DNA of 64,000 nt from Thermoactinospora rubra (GTDB taxonomy: Bacteria > Actinomycetota > Actinomycetes > Streptosporangiales > Streptosporangiaceae). The stretch spans positions 157,829 to 221,828 of the forward strand of contig NZ_KZ084330.1 of the NCBI RefSeq assembly GCF_002093975.1, written 5' to 3'. Below the pieces are notes generated by a model. The model searched no databases and had not been told where the DNA came from. It saw only the letters and a list, made by a program, of their open reading frames with translations. Positions 44,992 to 52,834 of this stretch are shown here, piece by piece. A program made the position numbers and the translations under genes. Within the stretch, counting starts at the first letter, position 1, and every line of letters begins with the position of its first letter.

Positions 44992-46131
44992 TCAGAGGAC
45001 GGCTTCGAGCAGCAGCGCCCCCGCGCCCAGCAGCGCCGCGTCCCGGCCGGCCCGGGCCGCCGCGATCTCCAGGTCGCGGGTGGCCAGCGGCAGGCACCGC
45101 TCGTACACCGCGGCCCGGATCGAGGTGATCAGCGGCTCGGCCGCCGACAGGCTGCCCCCGACGGCCACGACGTCGGGGTTGAAGAAGTTGACCAGGACCG
45201 TGAGAACCTCGCCGATGAGCCGCCCGGCGGCGCGCACCAGGCTGGTGGCCTCCGGTACGGCGTCGCCGACCAGCCCGACGATGCCGGCGGGGCGGTCCAC
45301 GTGGATCCCCGCCTCGGCGAGCGCGGCCATGAGGGCGGCCCCGCTGGCGTAGGCCTCCAGGCAGTCGGGATGGCCGCAGGAGCACATCACCGAGGAGTCC
45401 GTGCGCACCCTGACGTGGCTGATGTCGCCCGCCGCGCCCCGGCCCCTGTGCAGCCGGCCGCCCACGATCACGCCGCACCCTATGCCGGTGCCCGCCTTGA
45501 CCACCATGAGGTTGTCGGCCTCCGGCCAGTGGCGGGCCTCGCCCACGGCCATGAGGTTGGCGTCGTTCTCCACGAGCACGGGCAGGTCGAAGCGCCCGGC
45601 CAGGTGGTCGGCGACGGGGTAGTTGTTCCAGCCGGGCATCCGCGAGGGGCTGACCACGCGCCCCGTCGCGGGGTCGACGGGGCCCGGGATGCCGGTGCCC
45701 ACCCCGCGCAGCGGCACGCCGGGCGGCGCGTGGGCGGCGACCAGGTCCTCGAACGCGCCGGCCAGCCAGTCCAGCACCGTCTCCGGCCCGGCCGCGATGT
45801 CGGTGACGTGCTCCTCGACGGCCAGCGGCGTGCCGCTGAGGTCCAGCAGGCCGAGCCTGGCGTGGTGGGCGCCCAGGTCGGCCACGGCCAGCACGCCGGC
45901 GCCGGGGGCCAGGCGCAGCCGGCGGGGCCGCCGCCCGCCGCGCGAGGTGCCGGGGCCCTCCTCCACCAGCAGGCGGGCCTCCAGTAGCTCCTCCACGCGC
46001 AGCGACACGCTGGAGGCGGCCAGGCCGGACAGCCGCGCCAGGTCGGCGCGGGACTCGGCCTGGCCGGTGGCCACGAGCCGCAGCAGTTCGCCCTGCGCCC
46101 CCGTCACGGGCAGCCGCTGAGTGCCAGACAT
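44992..46131 (-). CDS. ROK-family transcriptional regulator
   Basis: A 379-residue protein with an N-terminal winged helix (about 15-75, SRADLARLSGLAASSVSLRVEELLEARLL) and a ROK sugar-kinase-like domain (about 80-379). The ATP-binding loop region GTGIGCG and the zinc site CSCGHPDCLE are present. Such proteins repress sugar uptake or catabolic genes and respond to sugars or sugar phosphates. It precedes the ceb operon in the same direction, but two CebR boxes and a separate promoter lie between. Confidence 0.9.
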   Translation of the reverse strand: MSGTQRLPVTGAQGELLRLVATGQAESRADLARLSGLAASSVSLRVEELLEARLLVEEGPGTSRGGRRPRRLRLAPGAGVLAVADLGAHHARLGLLDLSGTPLAVEEHVTDIAAGPETVLDWLAGAFEDLVAAHAPPGVPLRGVGTGIPGPVDPATGRVVSPSRMPGWNNYPVADHLAGRFDLPVLVENDANLMAVGEARHWPEADNLMVVKAGTGIGCGVIVGGRLHRGRGAAGDISHVRVRTDSSVMCSCGHPDCLEAYASGAALMAALAEAGIHVDRPAGIVGLVGDAVPEATSLVRAAGRLIGEVLTVLVNFFNPDVVAVGGSLSAAEPLITSIRAAVYERCLPLATRDLEIAAARAGRDAALLGAGALLLEAVL

Positions 46132-46172
46132 GTGGAGATGAATACCACGGCCAAGCTTCGTACGACAACGTG

Positions 46173-46225
46173 TTGACTTATCCCGAAATCATCAAATACG
46201 GTCCCGCTTGTCTTCGATATCGAAG
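46173..46225 (+). promoter_or_regulatory. Promoter and palindrome before the amino-acid transporter operon
   Basis: TTGACT (46173-46178) and TACGGT (46197-46202) are 18 bases apart. The perfect 14-base palindrome CTTCGATATCGAAG (46212-46225) lies just after the expected start point and ends in the ribosome binding site, so a bound protein could block both transcription and translation. Confidence 0.6.
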
Positions 46226-46234
46226 GAAGTTGCG

Positions 46235-46963
46235 ATGATTCGGGTACGAGGGCTGAACAAATGGTTCGGCGACCACCACGTGCTGCGCGACATCGACCTG
46301 GACGTGGACCGGGGCGAGGTGGTCGTGGTGATCGGCCCGTCGGGATCGGGCAAGTCCACGCTGTGCCGCTGCCTGAACCGGCTGGAGGCGGCGCAGCAGG
46401 GCGAGATCGTCATCGACGGGACGCCCGCGCCGCTGGAGGGCCGGGCGCTGGCGCGGCTGCGCGCCGACGTCGGCATGGTCTTCCAGTCGTTCAACCTCTT
46501 CCAGCACAAGAGCGTGCTGGACAACGTCACGCTCGCGCCGATGAAGGTGCGCGGCGTCGGCCGGGCCGAGGCCGAGCGCACCGCCCGCGAGCTGCTGGAG
46601 CGGGTGGGCATCGCCGACCAGGCCGGCAAGCTGCCCGCGCAGCTGTCCGGTGGCCAGCAGCAACGCGCCGCCATCGCCCGGGCCCTGGCCATGCGGCCCA
46701 AGGTCATGCTCTTCGACGAGCCCACCTCGGCCCTGGACCCGGAGATGGTCGGCGAGGTGCTCGACGTGATGACCGGCCTGGCCGCCGACGGCATGACGAT
46801 GCTCGTGGTCACCCACGAGATGGGCTTCGCTCGCCGGGCCGCCGACCGGGTGGTCTTCATGGCCGACGGCCGCGTCGTCGAGCAGGGCCCGCCCGCCGCC
46901 TTCTTCGACGGACCGCAGACGGACCGGGCCAGGGACTTCCTGGCCAAGGTGCTCACTCACTGA
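46235..46963 (+). CDS. Polar amino-acid ABC transporter ATPase
   Basis: A 242-residue ATPase of the GlnQ/HisP class. Walker A is GPSGSGKST, the Q-loop is VFQSFNLF, the signature is [15 protein letters not shown] and Walker B is [17 protein letters not shown] 46235 has GAAGGAAG upstream. It opens a five-gene operon with a binding protein, two permeases and an asparaginase, which suggests transport of Asn, Gln, Asp or Glu. Confidence 0.94.
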   Translation: MIRVRGLNKWFGDHHVLRDIDLDVDRGEVVVVIGPSGSGKSTLCRCLNRLEAAQQGEIVIDGTPAPLEGRALARLRADVGMVFQSFNLFQHKSVLDNVTLAPMKVRGVGRAEAERTARELLERVGIADQAGKLPAQLSGGQQQRAAIARALAMRPKVMLFDEPTSALDPEMVGEVLDVMTGLAADGMTMLVVTHEMGFARRAADRVVFMADGRVVEQGPPAAFFDGPQTDRARDFLAKVLTH

Positions 46964-46981
46964 AAGCAAGGGATGGTGCCC

Positions 46982-47902
46982 ATGAAGAAGATGGTCGCTG
47001 TCGTCGCCCTGTCCCTCCTCGGCCTGGCCGCCTGCGGCGGCACCGGCTCCACCGGCGGCTCGGCCGTACCTCCCGGTGACGCCCAGCCGGCGGCGAGCGA
47101 CCTGCTGGCCAAGGCGCCGGTCGCCGACCCGGCCGCGATCCCGCCCGGCTCGACGATGGACAAGATCAGGAAGCGGGGCGAGCTCATCGTCGGCGGCTCG
47201 CTCGACGCGCCCCTGCTGTCGCAGCAGAACCCGGCCACCGGCCAGGTCGAGGGCTTCGACGCCGACCTGGGCAAGGCGCTGGCCAAGTACATCATCGGCG
47301 AGCCCAAGGTCAAGATCGTCAACTCGGCGTCGGAGACCCGGGAGGCGCTGCTCGCCAACGGCACGGTCGACGTGGTCTTCCAGACCTACACGATCACGCC
47401 CGAGCGGGCCGAGCAGGTCTCCTTCGCCGGGCCGTACTACGTCTCCGGCCTGTCCATCGCCGTCAAGAAGGGCACCACCGGCATCGCCAGGCCGCAGGAC
47501 CTCAACGGCAAGAAGGTCATCGCCGGCGCCAACACCCCGGCCATCCCGGCGATCAAGAAGGTCGCGCCGCAGGCGGAGATCATCACCTTCGGCAGCGACC
47601 CCGAGTGCGTCCAGGCCCTCAAGCAGGACCGCGGCGTCGCCTACGTCCAGGACGAGACCCTGCTCGTCGCCAACGCCAAGAAGGACCCCGCCATCCAGGT
47701 GGTCGGCAACCCCTTCACCCAGGACCCCTACGGCATCGGCCTCAAGCACGGCGACGAGCAGTTCAAGGCGTTCGTCAACGACTGGCTGAAGAAGATCCAG
47801 GCCGCCGGGGTGTGGCAGCAGGCGTGGAAGAACTCCCTGGGCACCGTCGTCCAGGGCGAGGCACCCGCGCCGCCGCAGATCGGCTCGGTGCCGGGCTCCT
47901 GA
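46982..47902 (+). CDS. Polar amino-acid ABC transporter binding lipoprotein
   Basis: A 306-residue family 3 binding protein. The lipobox is LGLAAC; the mature part has the family opening IRKRGELIVGGSLDAPL and LDVVFQTYTIT-like central region (VDVVFQTYTITPERAEQV). ATG 46982 gives a compact signal peptide; ATG 46973 is possible. Its TGA overlaps the next ATG by one base. Confidence 0.93.
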   Translation: MKKMVAVVALSLLGLAACGGTGSTGGSAVPPGDAQPAASDLLAKAPVADPAAIPPGSTMDKIRKRGELIVGGSLDAPLLSQQNPATGQVEGFDADLGKALAKYIIGEPKVKIVNSASETREALLANGTVDVVFQTYTITPERAEQVSFAGPYYVSGLSIAVKKGTTGIARPQDLNGKKVIAGANTPAIPAIKKVAPQAEIITFGSDPECVQALKQDRGVAYVQDETLLVANAKKDPAIQVVGNPFTQDPYGIGLKHGDEQFKAFVNDWLKKIQAAGVWQQAWKNSLGTVVQGEAPAPPQIGSVPGS

Positions 47903-48546
47903 TGTCCGCCCTGCTGGATCACCTGCCCGAGCTGTGGCAGGGGTTGCTCGTGACGCTCCAGCTGACCGTCGCGTCCTTCGCGGGCGCGGCGGTCGCGGGG
48001 ACGGTGATCACCGCCCTGCGGGTGAGCCCCGTCGCGGTGCTGCGCCTGCTCGGCACCGCCTACGTCGAGACCTTCCAGAACCTGCCGCTGCTGGTCCTGC
48101 TCGTGCTGGCGTTCTTCGGGCTGCCGGAGATCGGGATCAAGGCCGAGCCGCTGACCACCGCGATCGTGGTCATCGCGCTGTACGAGGCCGCCTACGTCGC
48201 CGAGGCGCTGCGCTCCGGCGTCAACGCCGTCGCCCGCGGGCAGGGCGAGGCCGCCCGGGCGCTCGGGCTGACCTTCGGCCAGTCGCTGCGGCACGTGATC
48301 CTGCCGCAGGCGCTGCGCACGGTCGTCCAGCCCCTCGGCAACATCTTCATCGCCACCACCATGAACACCGCGCTGGCGGGCGCGGTGAGCGTGGTGGAGC
48401 TGACCACCGCGGCCAACCGCGTCAACCTCGTGGAGGCCCAGCCCATCCCGATCTTCGTGGGCGCGGGGCTCGCCTACGCCCTCATCGCCGCCTGCGCGGG
48501 CTTCGTGACCGGGCGGCTGGAGCGACGGCTGGTGATGGTGCGATGA
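47902..48546 (+). CDS. Polar amino-acid ABC transporter permease (first)
   Basis: A 214-residue permease with the His/Glu/Gln-type coupling motif EALRSGVNAVARGQGEAARALG and YVETFQNLPLLVLL. It forms a heterodimer with the permease encoded next, whose start overlaps its stop by 4 bases. Confidence 0.93.
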   Translation: MSALLDHLPELWQGLLVTLQLTVASFAGAAVAGTVITALRVSPVAVLRLLGTAYVETFQNLPLLVLLVLAFFGLPEIGIKAEPLTTAIVVIALYEAAYVAEALRSGVNAVARGQGEAARALGLTFGQSLRHVILPQALRTVVQPLGNIFIATTMNTALAGAVSVVELTTAANRVNLVEAQPIPIFVGAGLAYALIAACAGFVTGRLERRLVMVR

Positions 48547-49337
48547 GCCTGCTGTTCGACGAGCCGGGACCGCGGGCCAGGCGGCGCATCAGGATCGCCA
48601 CGGTCGCCGGCACGCTGGCCGCGCTCGCGCTGACGGCGCTGGCGATCCGGCAGTTCGGCGCCAACGGCCAGCTGGCCACCGAGCGGTGGGAGCCGTACGC
48701 GACCTGGCCCATGTGGCGCTACCTGCTCACCGGCCTGTGGTCCACCGCCCTGGCCGCGGTCGCCACCGCCGCGCTGTCCATGGCCCTCGGCCTGCTGCTG
48801 GCCCTCGGCCGGCTGTCGGACCGCCGGTGGGTGCGGGCCCCCTCGGCCGCCTACGTCGAGGTCGTCCGCGTGGTCCCCGCGCTGCTGCTGGTGTACGTGG
48901 TGCTGTTCGCCCTGCCCCGCTACGGGCTGGACCTGCCGCTGTTCTGGAAGCTCGTGGTGCCGCTGACGGTCTCCAACGCGGCGGCGTTCGCCGAGATCTT
49001 CCGCGCGGGCATCCTGTCGGTGGAGCGCGGCCAGAGCGAGGCGGGCCTCGCGGTCGGCCTCACCCGCGCGCAGACCATGCGGCTCATCGTGCTGCCGCAG
49101 GCCGCCCGCCGGGTGCTCCCGTCGATCGTCAGCCAGTCGGTGGGCCTGCTCAAGGACACCTCGCTGGGCTTCGTGGTCAGCTACGGCGAGCTGCTGTACT
49201 CGGGCCGGGTGCTGGCCAACTACAACGGCCTGCTCATCCAGACCTTCGTCGTCGTGGCGCTGATCTACCTGGCGGTCAACGCCTCGCTGTCCAAGCTGGC
49301 CAGGACCCTGGAGCGAAGGAGCGCCGCCCGTGCCTGA
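48543..49337 (+). CDS. Polar amino-acid ABC transporter permease (second)
   Basis: A 264-residue permease of the same class, with an N-terminal cytoplasmic tail and an extra first helix. The coupling motif is IFRAGILSVERGQSEAGLAVG. Its last eight bases overlap the asparaginase start. Confidence 0.93.
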   Translation: MSLLFDEPGPRARRRIRIATVAGTLAALALTALAIRQFGANGQLATERWEPYATWPMWRYLLTGLWSTALAAVATAALSMALGLLLALGRLSDRRWVRAPSAAYVEVVRVVPALLLVYVVLFALPRYGLDLPLFWKLVVPLTVSNAAAFAEIFRAGILSVERGQSEAGLAVGLTRAQTMRLIVLPQAARRVLPSIVSQSVGLLKDTSLGFVVSYGELLYSGRVLANYNGLLIQTFVVVALIYLAVNASLSKLARTLERRSAARA

Positions 49338-50274
49338 CCATGCCCTGCTCGCCGAGGTCGTCCGCTCGGGATTCACCGAGAGCCTCCACTACGGCAGCGC
49401 CGTGGGCCTGGCTTCCGACGGCCGCGCCGAGGTCGCCGCAGGGCCGGTCGACGCGCCGGTCCTGCCGCGCTCGGCCGCCAAGCCGCTGCAGGCGCTGGCC
49501 TGCCTGGACGCCGGGGCGTCGCTGGCGGGCCCGGCGCTGGCCCTGGCCGCCGGCAGCCACACCGGCGAGGACTTCCACGTCCGGCTGGTGCTGTCGCTGC
49601 TGGAGCAGTACGGCCTGCGCCCGCAGGACCTGCGCTGCCCGCCGGACTGGCCGGAGGACGAGGCGACCCGGCACGGCCTCATCCGGCAGGGGCTGGGCAG
49701 GACGCGCGAGCGCATGAACTGCTCCGGCAAGCACGCCGCGATGCTCGCCGCCTGCGCCGCCTCCGGCTGGGACACCGGCTCCTACCTCGACGCCGCCCAC
49801 CCGCTCCAGCGGCGGGTGCGGGAGGTCGTGGAGGAGCTGGCGGGGGAGAAGGCGGCGGCGGTGGCCGTCGACGGCTGCGGCGCGCCGCTGTTCGGCCTGT
49901 CGCTCACCGGCCTGGCCAGGGCCGTGCGGGCGCTGGTGCTGGCTTCGCCGGGCACGCGGCCCCGGCTGGTGGCCGATGCGATGCGGCGGCATCCGCAGTA
50001 CGTCGGGGGGAGCGGGCACCAGAACACCGAGCTCATGCGGGCGCTGCCCGGGGCCGTGGTGAAGGGCGGCGCGGAAGGGGTGCTGGTGGCGGCGCTCGCG
50101 TCGGGCCACGCGGTGGCCGTCAAGGTCGTCGACGGCAGTCCCCGGGCCACGACCGCGGTGGCGCTGGCCGTGCTGGCGCGGATGGGCTGCGACGTGTCGG
50201 CCGCGTCGGCCTTCACGCGGGTGCCCGTCCTGGGCGGCGGCGCACCCGTCGGGGAGATCCGCGCCACCCTGTGA
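49330..50274 (+). CDS. L-asparaginase II-type protein
   Basis: A 314-residue protein of the asparaginase II (thermolabile, PF06089) family. It shows PRSAAKPLQALACL, SHTGEDFH, MNCSGKHAAMLAAC and VDGCGAPLFGLSLTGLA, the family core. It has no signal peptide, so it would deamidate asparagine in the cytoplasm. The GTG start overlaps the transporter permease by 8 bases, so uptake and hydrolysis are coupled in one operon; this makes asparagine the leading candidate substrate. Tandem repeats begin at its stop codon. Confidence 0.92.
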   Translation: MPDHALLAEVVRSGFTESLHYGSAVGLASDGRAEVAAGPVDAPVLPRSAAKPLQALACLDAGASLAGPALALAAGSHTGEDFHVRLVLSLLEQYGLRPQDLRCPPDWPEDEATRHGLIRQGLGRTRERMNCSGKHAAMLAACAASGWDTGSYLDAAHPLQRRVREVVEELAGEKAAAVAVDGCGAPLFGLSLTGLARAVRALVLASPGTRPRLVADAMRRHPQYVGGSGHQNTELMRALPGAVVKGGAEGVLVAALASGHAVAVKVVDGSPRATTAVALAVLARMGCDVSAASAFTRVPVLGGGAPVGEIRATL

Positions 50275-50284
50275 CGCGCTTCCC

Positions 50285-50353
50285 GTGACGCCGTCTCCTG
50301 TGACGCCGTCTCCTGTGACGCCGTCTCCTGTGACGCCGTCTCCTGTGACGCCG
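50285..50353. repeat. Tandem repeat of a 15-base unit, four full copies and a partial fifth
   Basis: The unit GTGACGCCGTCTCCT is repeated four times exactly, followed by GTGACGCCG. A degenerate 14-base unit (50271-50284) precedes it and includes the asparaginase stop codon, so the array grew out of the gene end. Every unit carries a TGA. Confidence 0.92.
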
Positions 50354-50354
50354 G

Positions 50355-50384
50355 AGGGCGGCCTTCCGTGGGGAAGGCCGCCCT
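50355..50384. terminator. Bidirectional terminator after the repeat
   Basis: A perfect 13-base-pair stem (50355-50367 with 50372-50384) with a GTGG loop between the convergent asparaginase and CHAP genes. Confidence 0.9.
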
Positions 50385-50409
50385 GGGGAGGCGTCAGGAG
50401 GCGCGCACG

Positions 50410-51213
50410 TCAGCCGGCGTACTGCGGGTAGCCGTAGCCGACGACGGTGCTCTTCGACCGCACCCGGCGCTCGACGGCGCCGTTGCCGGTGTTGCCCTCG
50501 ATCGTGGTGATCGTGCCGTTGCCGTTGTCCTTCTCGACGAAGCCGACGTGCCTGATCGAGCTGAGGCTCTTGCTGCCGGACCAGCTGAAGAACACCACGG
50601 CGCCGGGCTTGGGGGTGTAGCCCCAGCGCTTGTTGGCCTTGAACCAGCGGGCGTAGGCGATCGTCCAGGCGTCCCAGCCGACGGTGTGCCGGGCGCCGGC
50701 CTGCTCGCCCACCCAGGAGACGAACATCGCGCACCAGGCGGCGTTGATGTAGGCGCGGGGGTTGCCGCCGTCCCGCTTGACGGTCTCCCAGGCGCGCCGG
50801 GAGGAGGCGTACCACTTCTGGAACTTGGTGCCGCCGCCGTAGGAGTTCTCCCGGACGCCGATCTGCTTGCGGGCCAGCTCCAGCACCTGGGCGGCGGTGA
50901 CCTTGGCCGGGACGGACGGGTGGGCCCAGATGTTCTTGGACGCCGCGTTCCCGGGGGTGGCGTTCTTGGGGGCGGCGGCCGGCTTGACGGCGGCCTGCGC
51001 CTTCTGCGCCTTCTGCGCGGCCGGCTTGGCGGTGCGGGCTTCGGCCTTGGCGGCCTTGGCGCCGGGCTGGGCCGAGACGTTCTTGACCTGCTCGCTCTGC
51101 GGCGGGTTCGCCTGGGCGGCGTGGACGCCGAGAGCGGCGGTGAGGAGGGCGGTGCCGAGAGCGACCGAGTACTTGCGGGGCTGGGGGATGCGAACGCTAC
51201 GGTGCTTGGGCAT
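50410..51213 (-). CDS. Secreted CHAP-domain cell-wall hydrolase
   Basis: A 267-residue exported protein: signal peptide (about 1-36), an Ala/Lys-rich low-complexity linker (about 45-90) and a CHAP domain (about 130-265). The catalytic Cys is in AAWCAMFVSWVGEQAG, the His in RHVGFVEKD and the acidic partner in TIEGNTG. CHAP enzymes cleave peptidoglycan as amidases or endopeptidases. The gene is preceded by a ydaO-type riboswitch, tying wall turnover to c-di-AMP. The ATG has AAGGAG 13 bases upstream, and the ribosome binding site can pair with the nearby CCTT. Confidence 0.93.
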   Translation of the reverse strand: MPKHRSVRIPQPRKYSVALGTALLTAALGVHAAQANPPQSEQVKNVSAQPGAKAAKAEARTAKPAAQKAQKAQAAVKPAAAPKNATPGNAASKNIWAHPSVPAKVTAAQVLELARKQIGVRENSYGGGTKFQKWYASSRRAWETVKRDGGNPRAYINAAWCAMFVSWVGEQAGARHTVGWDAWTIAYARWFKANKRWGYTPKPGAVVFFSWSGSKSLSSIRHVGFVEKDNGNGTITTIEGNTGNGAVERRVRSKSTVVGYGYPQYAG

Positions 51214-51235
51214 GGGTAAGGGGAGACTCCTTGCT

Positions 51236-51356
51236 TCATGCCGCTTACCGGGTTAGCTGACGGGTTCGGACGTGAAGCTGTCCTACGGGCGCGAAGGCCC
51301 GATACACCCCAAGGTTGGTGGGTCCCCGGTTCCGCACGAGGCGGATTCAGCGGTCA
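51236..51356 (-). ncRNA. ydaO/yuaA c-di-AMP riboswitch
   Basis: On the minus strand the conserved blocks appear in order: GACCGCTGAATCCG, GGAACCGGGGACCCACC, TTGGGGTG, GTAGGACAGCT, then CCGAACCCGTCAGCTAACC and GGTAAGCGGC. These are the core segments of the actinobacterial ydaO-yuaA class, which binds c-di-AMP and typically turns off genes for wall hydrolases and osmolyte transport. It lies 23 bases before the CHAP gene. Confidence 0.9.
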
Positions 51357-51372
51357 CAGGACGGTCCTGTGA
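51354..51372. promoter_or_regulatory. 19-base palindrome at the 5' edge of the riboswitch
   Basis: TCACAGGAC, one base, GTCCTGTGA: nine perfect pairs around a single central base, immediately ahead of the riboswitch core. The form suggests an operator for a dimeric regulator at the transcription start; a stem of the RNA is the alternative. Confidence 0.5.
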
Positions 51373-51883
51373 TAAGGCGGTCATGGCAACGCCCGGGTTG
51401 GCCAGGCGTTTGCCAGAGATGGACAAAAGGTAATACACCCGGCAAGAGGCTTACAAATGGGTAAACGGTAAAAAGTCGGCTGACAGCGGTGACGGGCCCT
51501 GTCACGCGCGGCCCGCAGGCCCTCCCACCAGGGCGTGAACCTCCAGGTGAGGGCCATGACAGGCCGCTGCGCGCGATCTTGACGAGCCGGATGGGTAGAT
51601 CTTTACGTCTTTACCGAAATCCGGGTTTCCCCGCCCGGTACGGTGCAGCGGCGACCACGCCCGCGTGGCCACCGCGCGCGGCGCGTCCTCGCTGGTGAAG
51701 CCGAAGTTCAGCCCCTTGCCCTCCGGCCAGCCGCCGGGACGATCCCGGTCTCGGTCATGAGCCGCCGGAGGTTCTCGACGGTGAGGTTCGACACACCGGT
51801 CGCCCGCACCCGCCCGCTCCACCGCCCATTGTTCACGCGCCGTTACCGGCCGCTTCAGGCACCCGGGCTACTGTCGGGCAGCG
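51373..51883. other. Gene-poor region between riboswitch and glycosyltransferase-like gene
   Basis: About 510 bases. It holds the promoter of the riboswitch transcript on the left, a degenerate aldo/keto reductase fragment (51708-51835) and, on the right, a TACTGT -10 like hexamer at 51869-51874 before the GTG at 51884. No intact gene is supported. Confidence 0.5.
51708..51835 (-). pseudogene. Remnant of an aldo/keto reductase gene
   Basis: One minus-strand frame reads ATGVSNLTVENLRRLMTETG then IVPA, close to the conserved aldo/keto reductase segment IGVSNF...L..ETG.VPAVNQ. It has no start, ends at a stop shortly after, and the preceding residues (WAVERAGAG) continue in another frame. The rest of the enzyme is absent, so this is a decayed fragment. 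Confidence 0.5.
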
Positions 51884-52834
51884 GTGAACAGCAAGCGGGA
51901 GCCGGCCTGGGTGGAATCGCCGCTCCAGATGATCTGCGTCGTCGAGGCCCACCACGCCGGAGTGCTGGGGCCCTCGACCCTCGTGGTGCCGCGCGCCGGG
52001 CTGAAGGCCCTGAAGGCCACGCGCCGCGAGCTGGCGCGCCTGGACCTGCCCGAGGGCCTGGAGCTCGACGGCCCCCGCCCCCGCATGCCCCGCCACGTCC
52101 GCGCCGTCGGCGACGCCTTCTCCGGCCGTGTCCAGCTGCGCTGGCTCACCGCCCGGCAGCCGCACATCGTCGTCGTCGACGACGGGCTGGCCACGATCCG
52201 GCTGCTGGAGCTGATCGCCGAGGGGCCCTTCCGCCCGCTCCTGCGCGCCCGCGCCACCCCCGGCCCGCTGCGCAAGGTGCTCGGCCTGGCCGCCGCGCTG
52301 CGGCTGCGCACCACCGAGGTGTCGGTCTTCACCGCCCTGGAGGTGCCCGACAAGCTGGCGCAAGCCGTACGGGAGGCCGGAGTCGAGCTCATCAGGCACG
52401 ACTTCGCCTGGCTGCGCGCCCAGCCGCTGAGCGAGCCGCGGCCGCCGGAGCGGACCGTCGTGCTCGGCACCTCCCTGGTCAGGAACGGCCTGGTGCACCG
52501 CGAGCGCTACCTGAAGTGGATCGCCTCGCTGGCCGAGCAGGAGCCGCTGGCGTACTTCCCGCACCGCCGCGAGGATCCCGTCGACCTGGCCCTCATCCGC
52601 GAGCGCCCCGGGATCACCGTGCACGAGCCCGGCGTCCCGGCCGAGCTCAGCCTGCGCGGCCTGGCCGCCGGCCAGCGCGTCCTCAGCCTGCCGTCGACGG
52701 CGATCACCTCCCTGCGCGTGCTGCTGGGCCCGCGCGGGGTGGCCGTCGAGCCGGTCGAGGTGCCCGACGACTGGTGGACCAGCCGCGCGGCACCCTCCCT
52801 GCGATCCCACCTCACCGGAGCCGCCCGCACATGA
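51884..52834 (+). CDS. Glycosyltransferase-like protein (sialyltransferase GT52-like features)
   Basis: A 316-residue cytoplasmic protein. The opening WVESPLQMICVVEAHHAG resembles the SPLQL.N..EA start of family 52 sialyltransferases, and VVVDDGLATIRLLE, YFPHRRED and LSLPSTAITSL correspond in order to their acidic, basic and Ser motifs. I would call it a GT-B type transferase using CMP-nonulosonate, with moderate confidence. It has no ribosome binding site at the GTG start. Its stop overlaps the next start by 4 bases, and the nonulosonate activation gene lies at 56.2-58.2 kb. Confidence 0.7.
   Translation: MNSKREPAWVESPLQMICVVEAHHAGVLGPSTLVVPRAGLKALKATRRELARLDLPEGLELDGPRPRMPRHVRAVGDAFSGRVQLRWLTARQPHIVVVDDGLATIRLLELIAEGPFRPLLRARATPGPLRKVLGLAAALRLRTTEVSVFTALEVPDKLAQAVREAGVELIRHDFAWLRAQPLSEPRPPERTVVLGTSLVRNGLVHRERYLKWIASLAEQEPLAYFPHRREDPVDLALIRERPGITVHEPGVPAELSLRGLAAGQRVLSLPSTAITSLRVLLGPRGVAVEPVEVPDDWWTSRAAPSLRSHLTGAART

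Noticed and set aside
51502..51822. Minus-strand frame as a real small gene
   Set aside because: Low-complexity translation, no ribosome binding site, and the recognisable aldo/keto reductase piece lies in a different frame.
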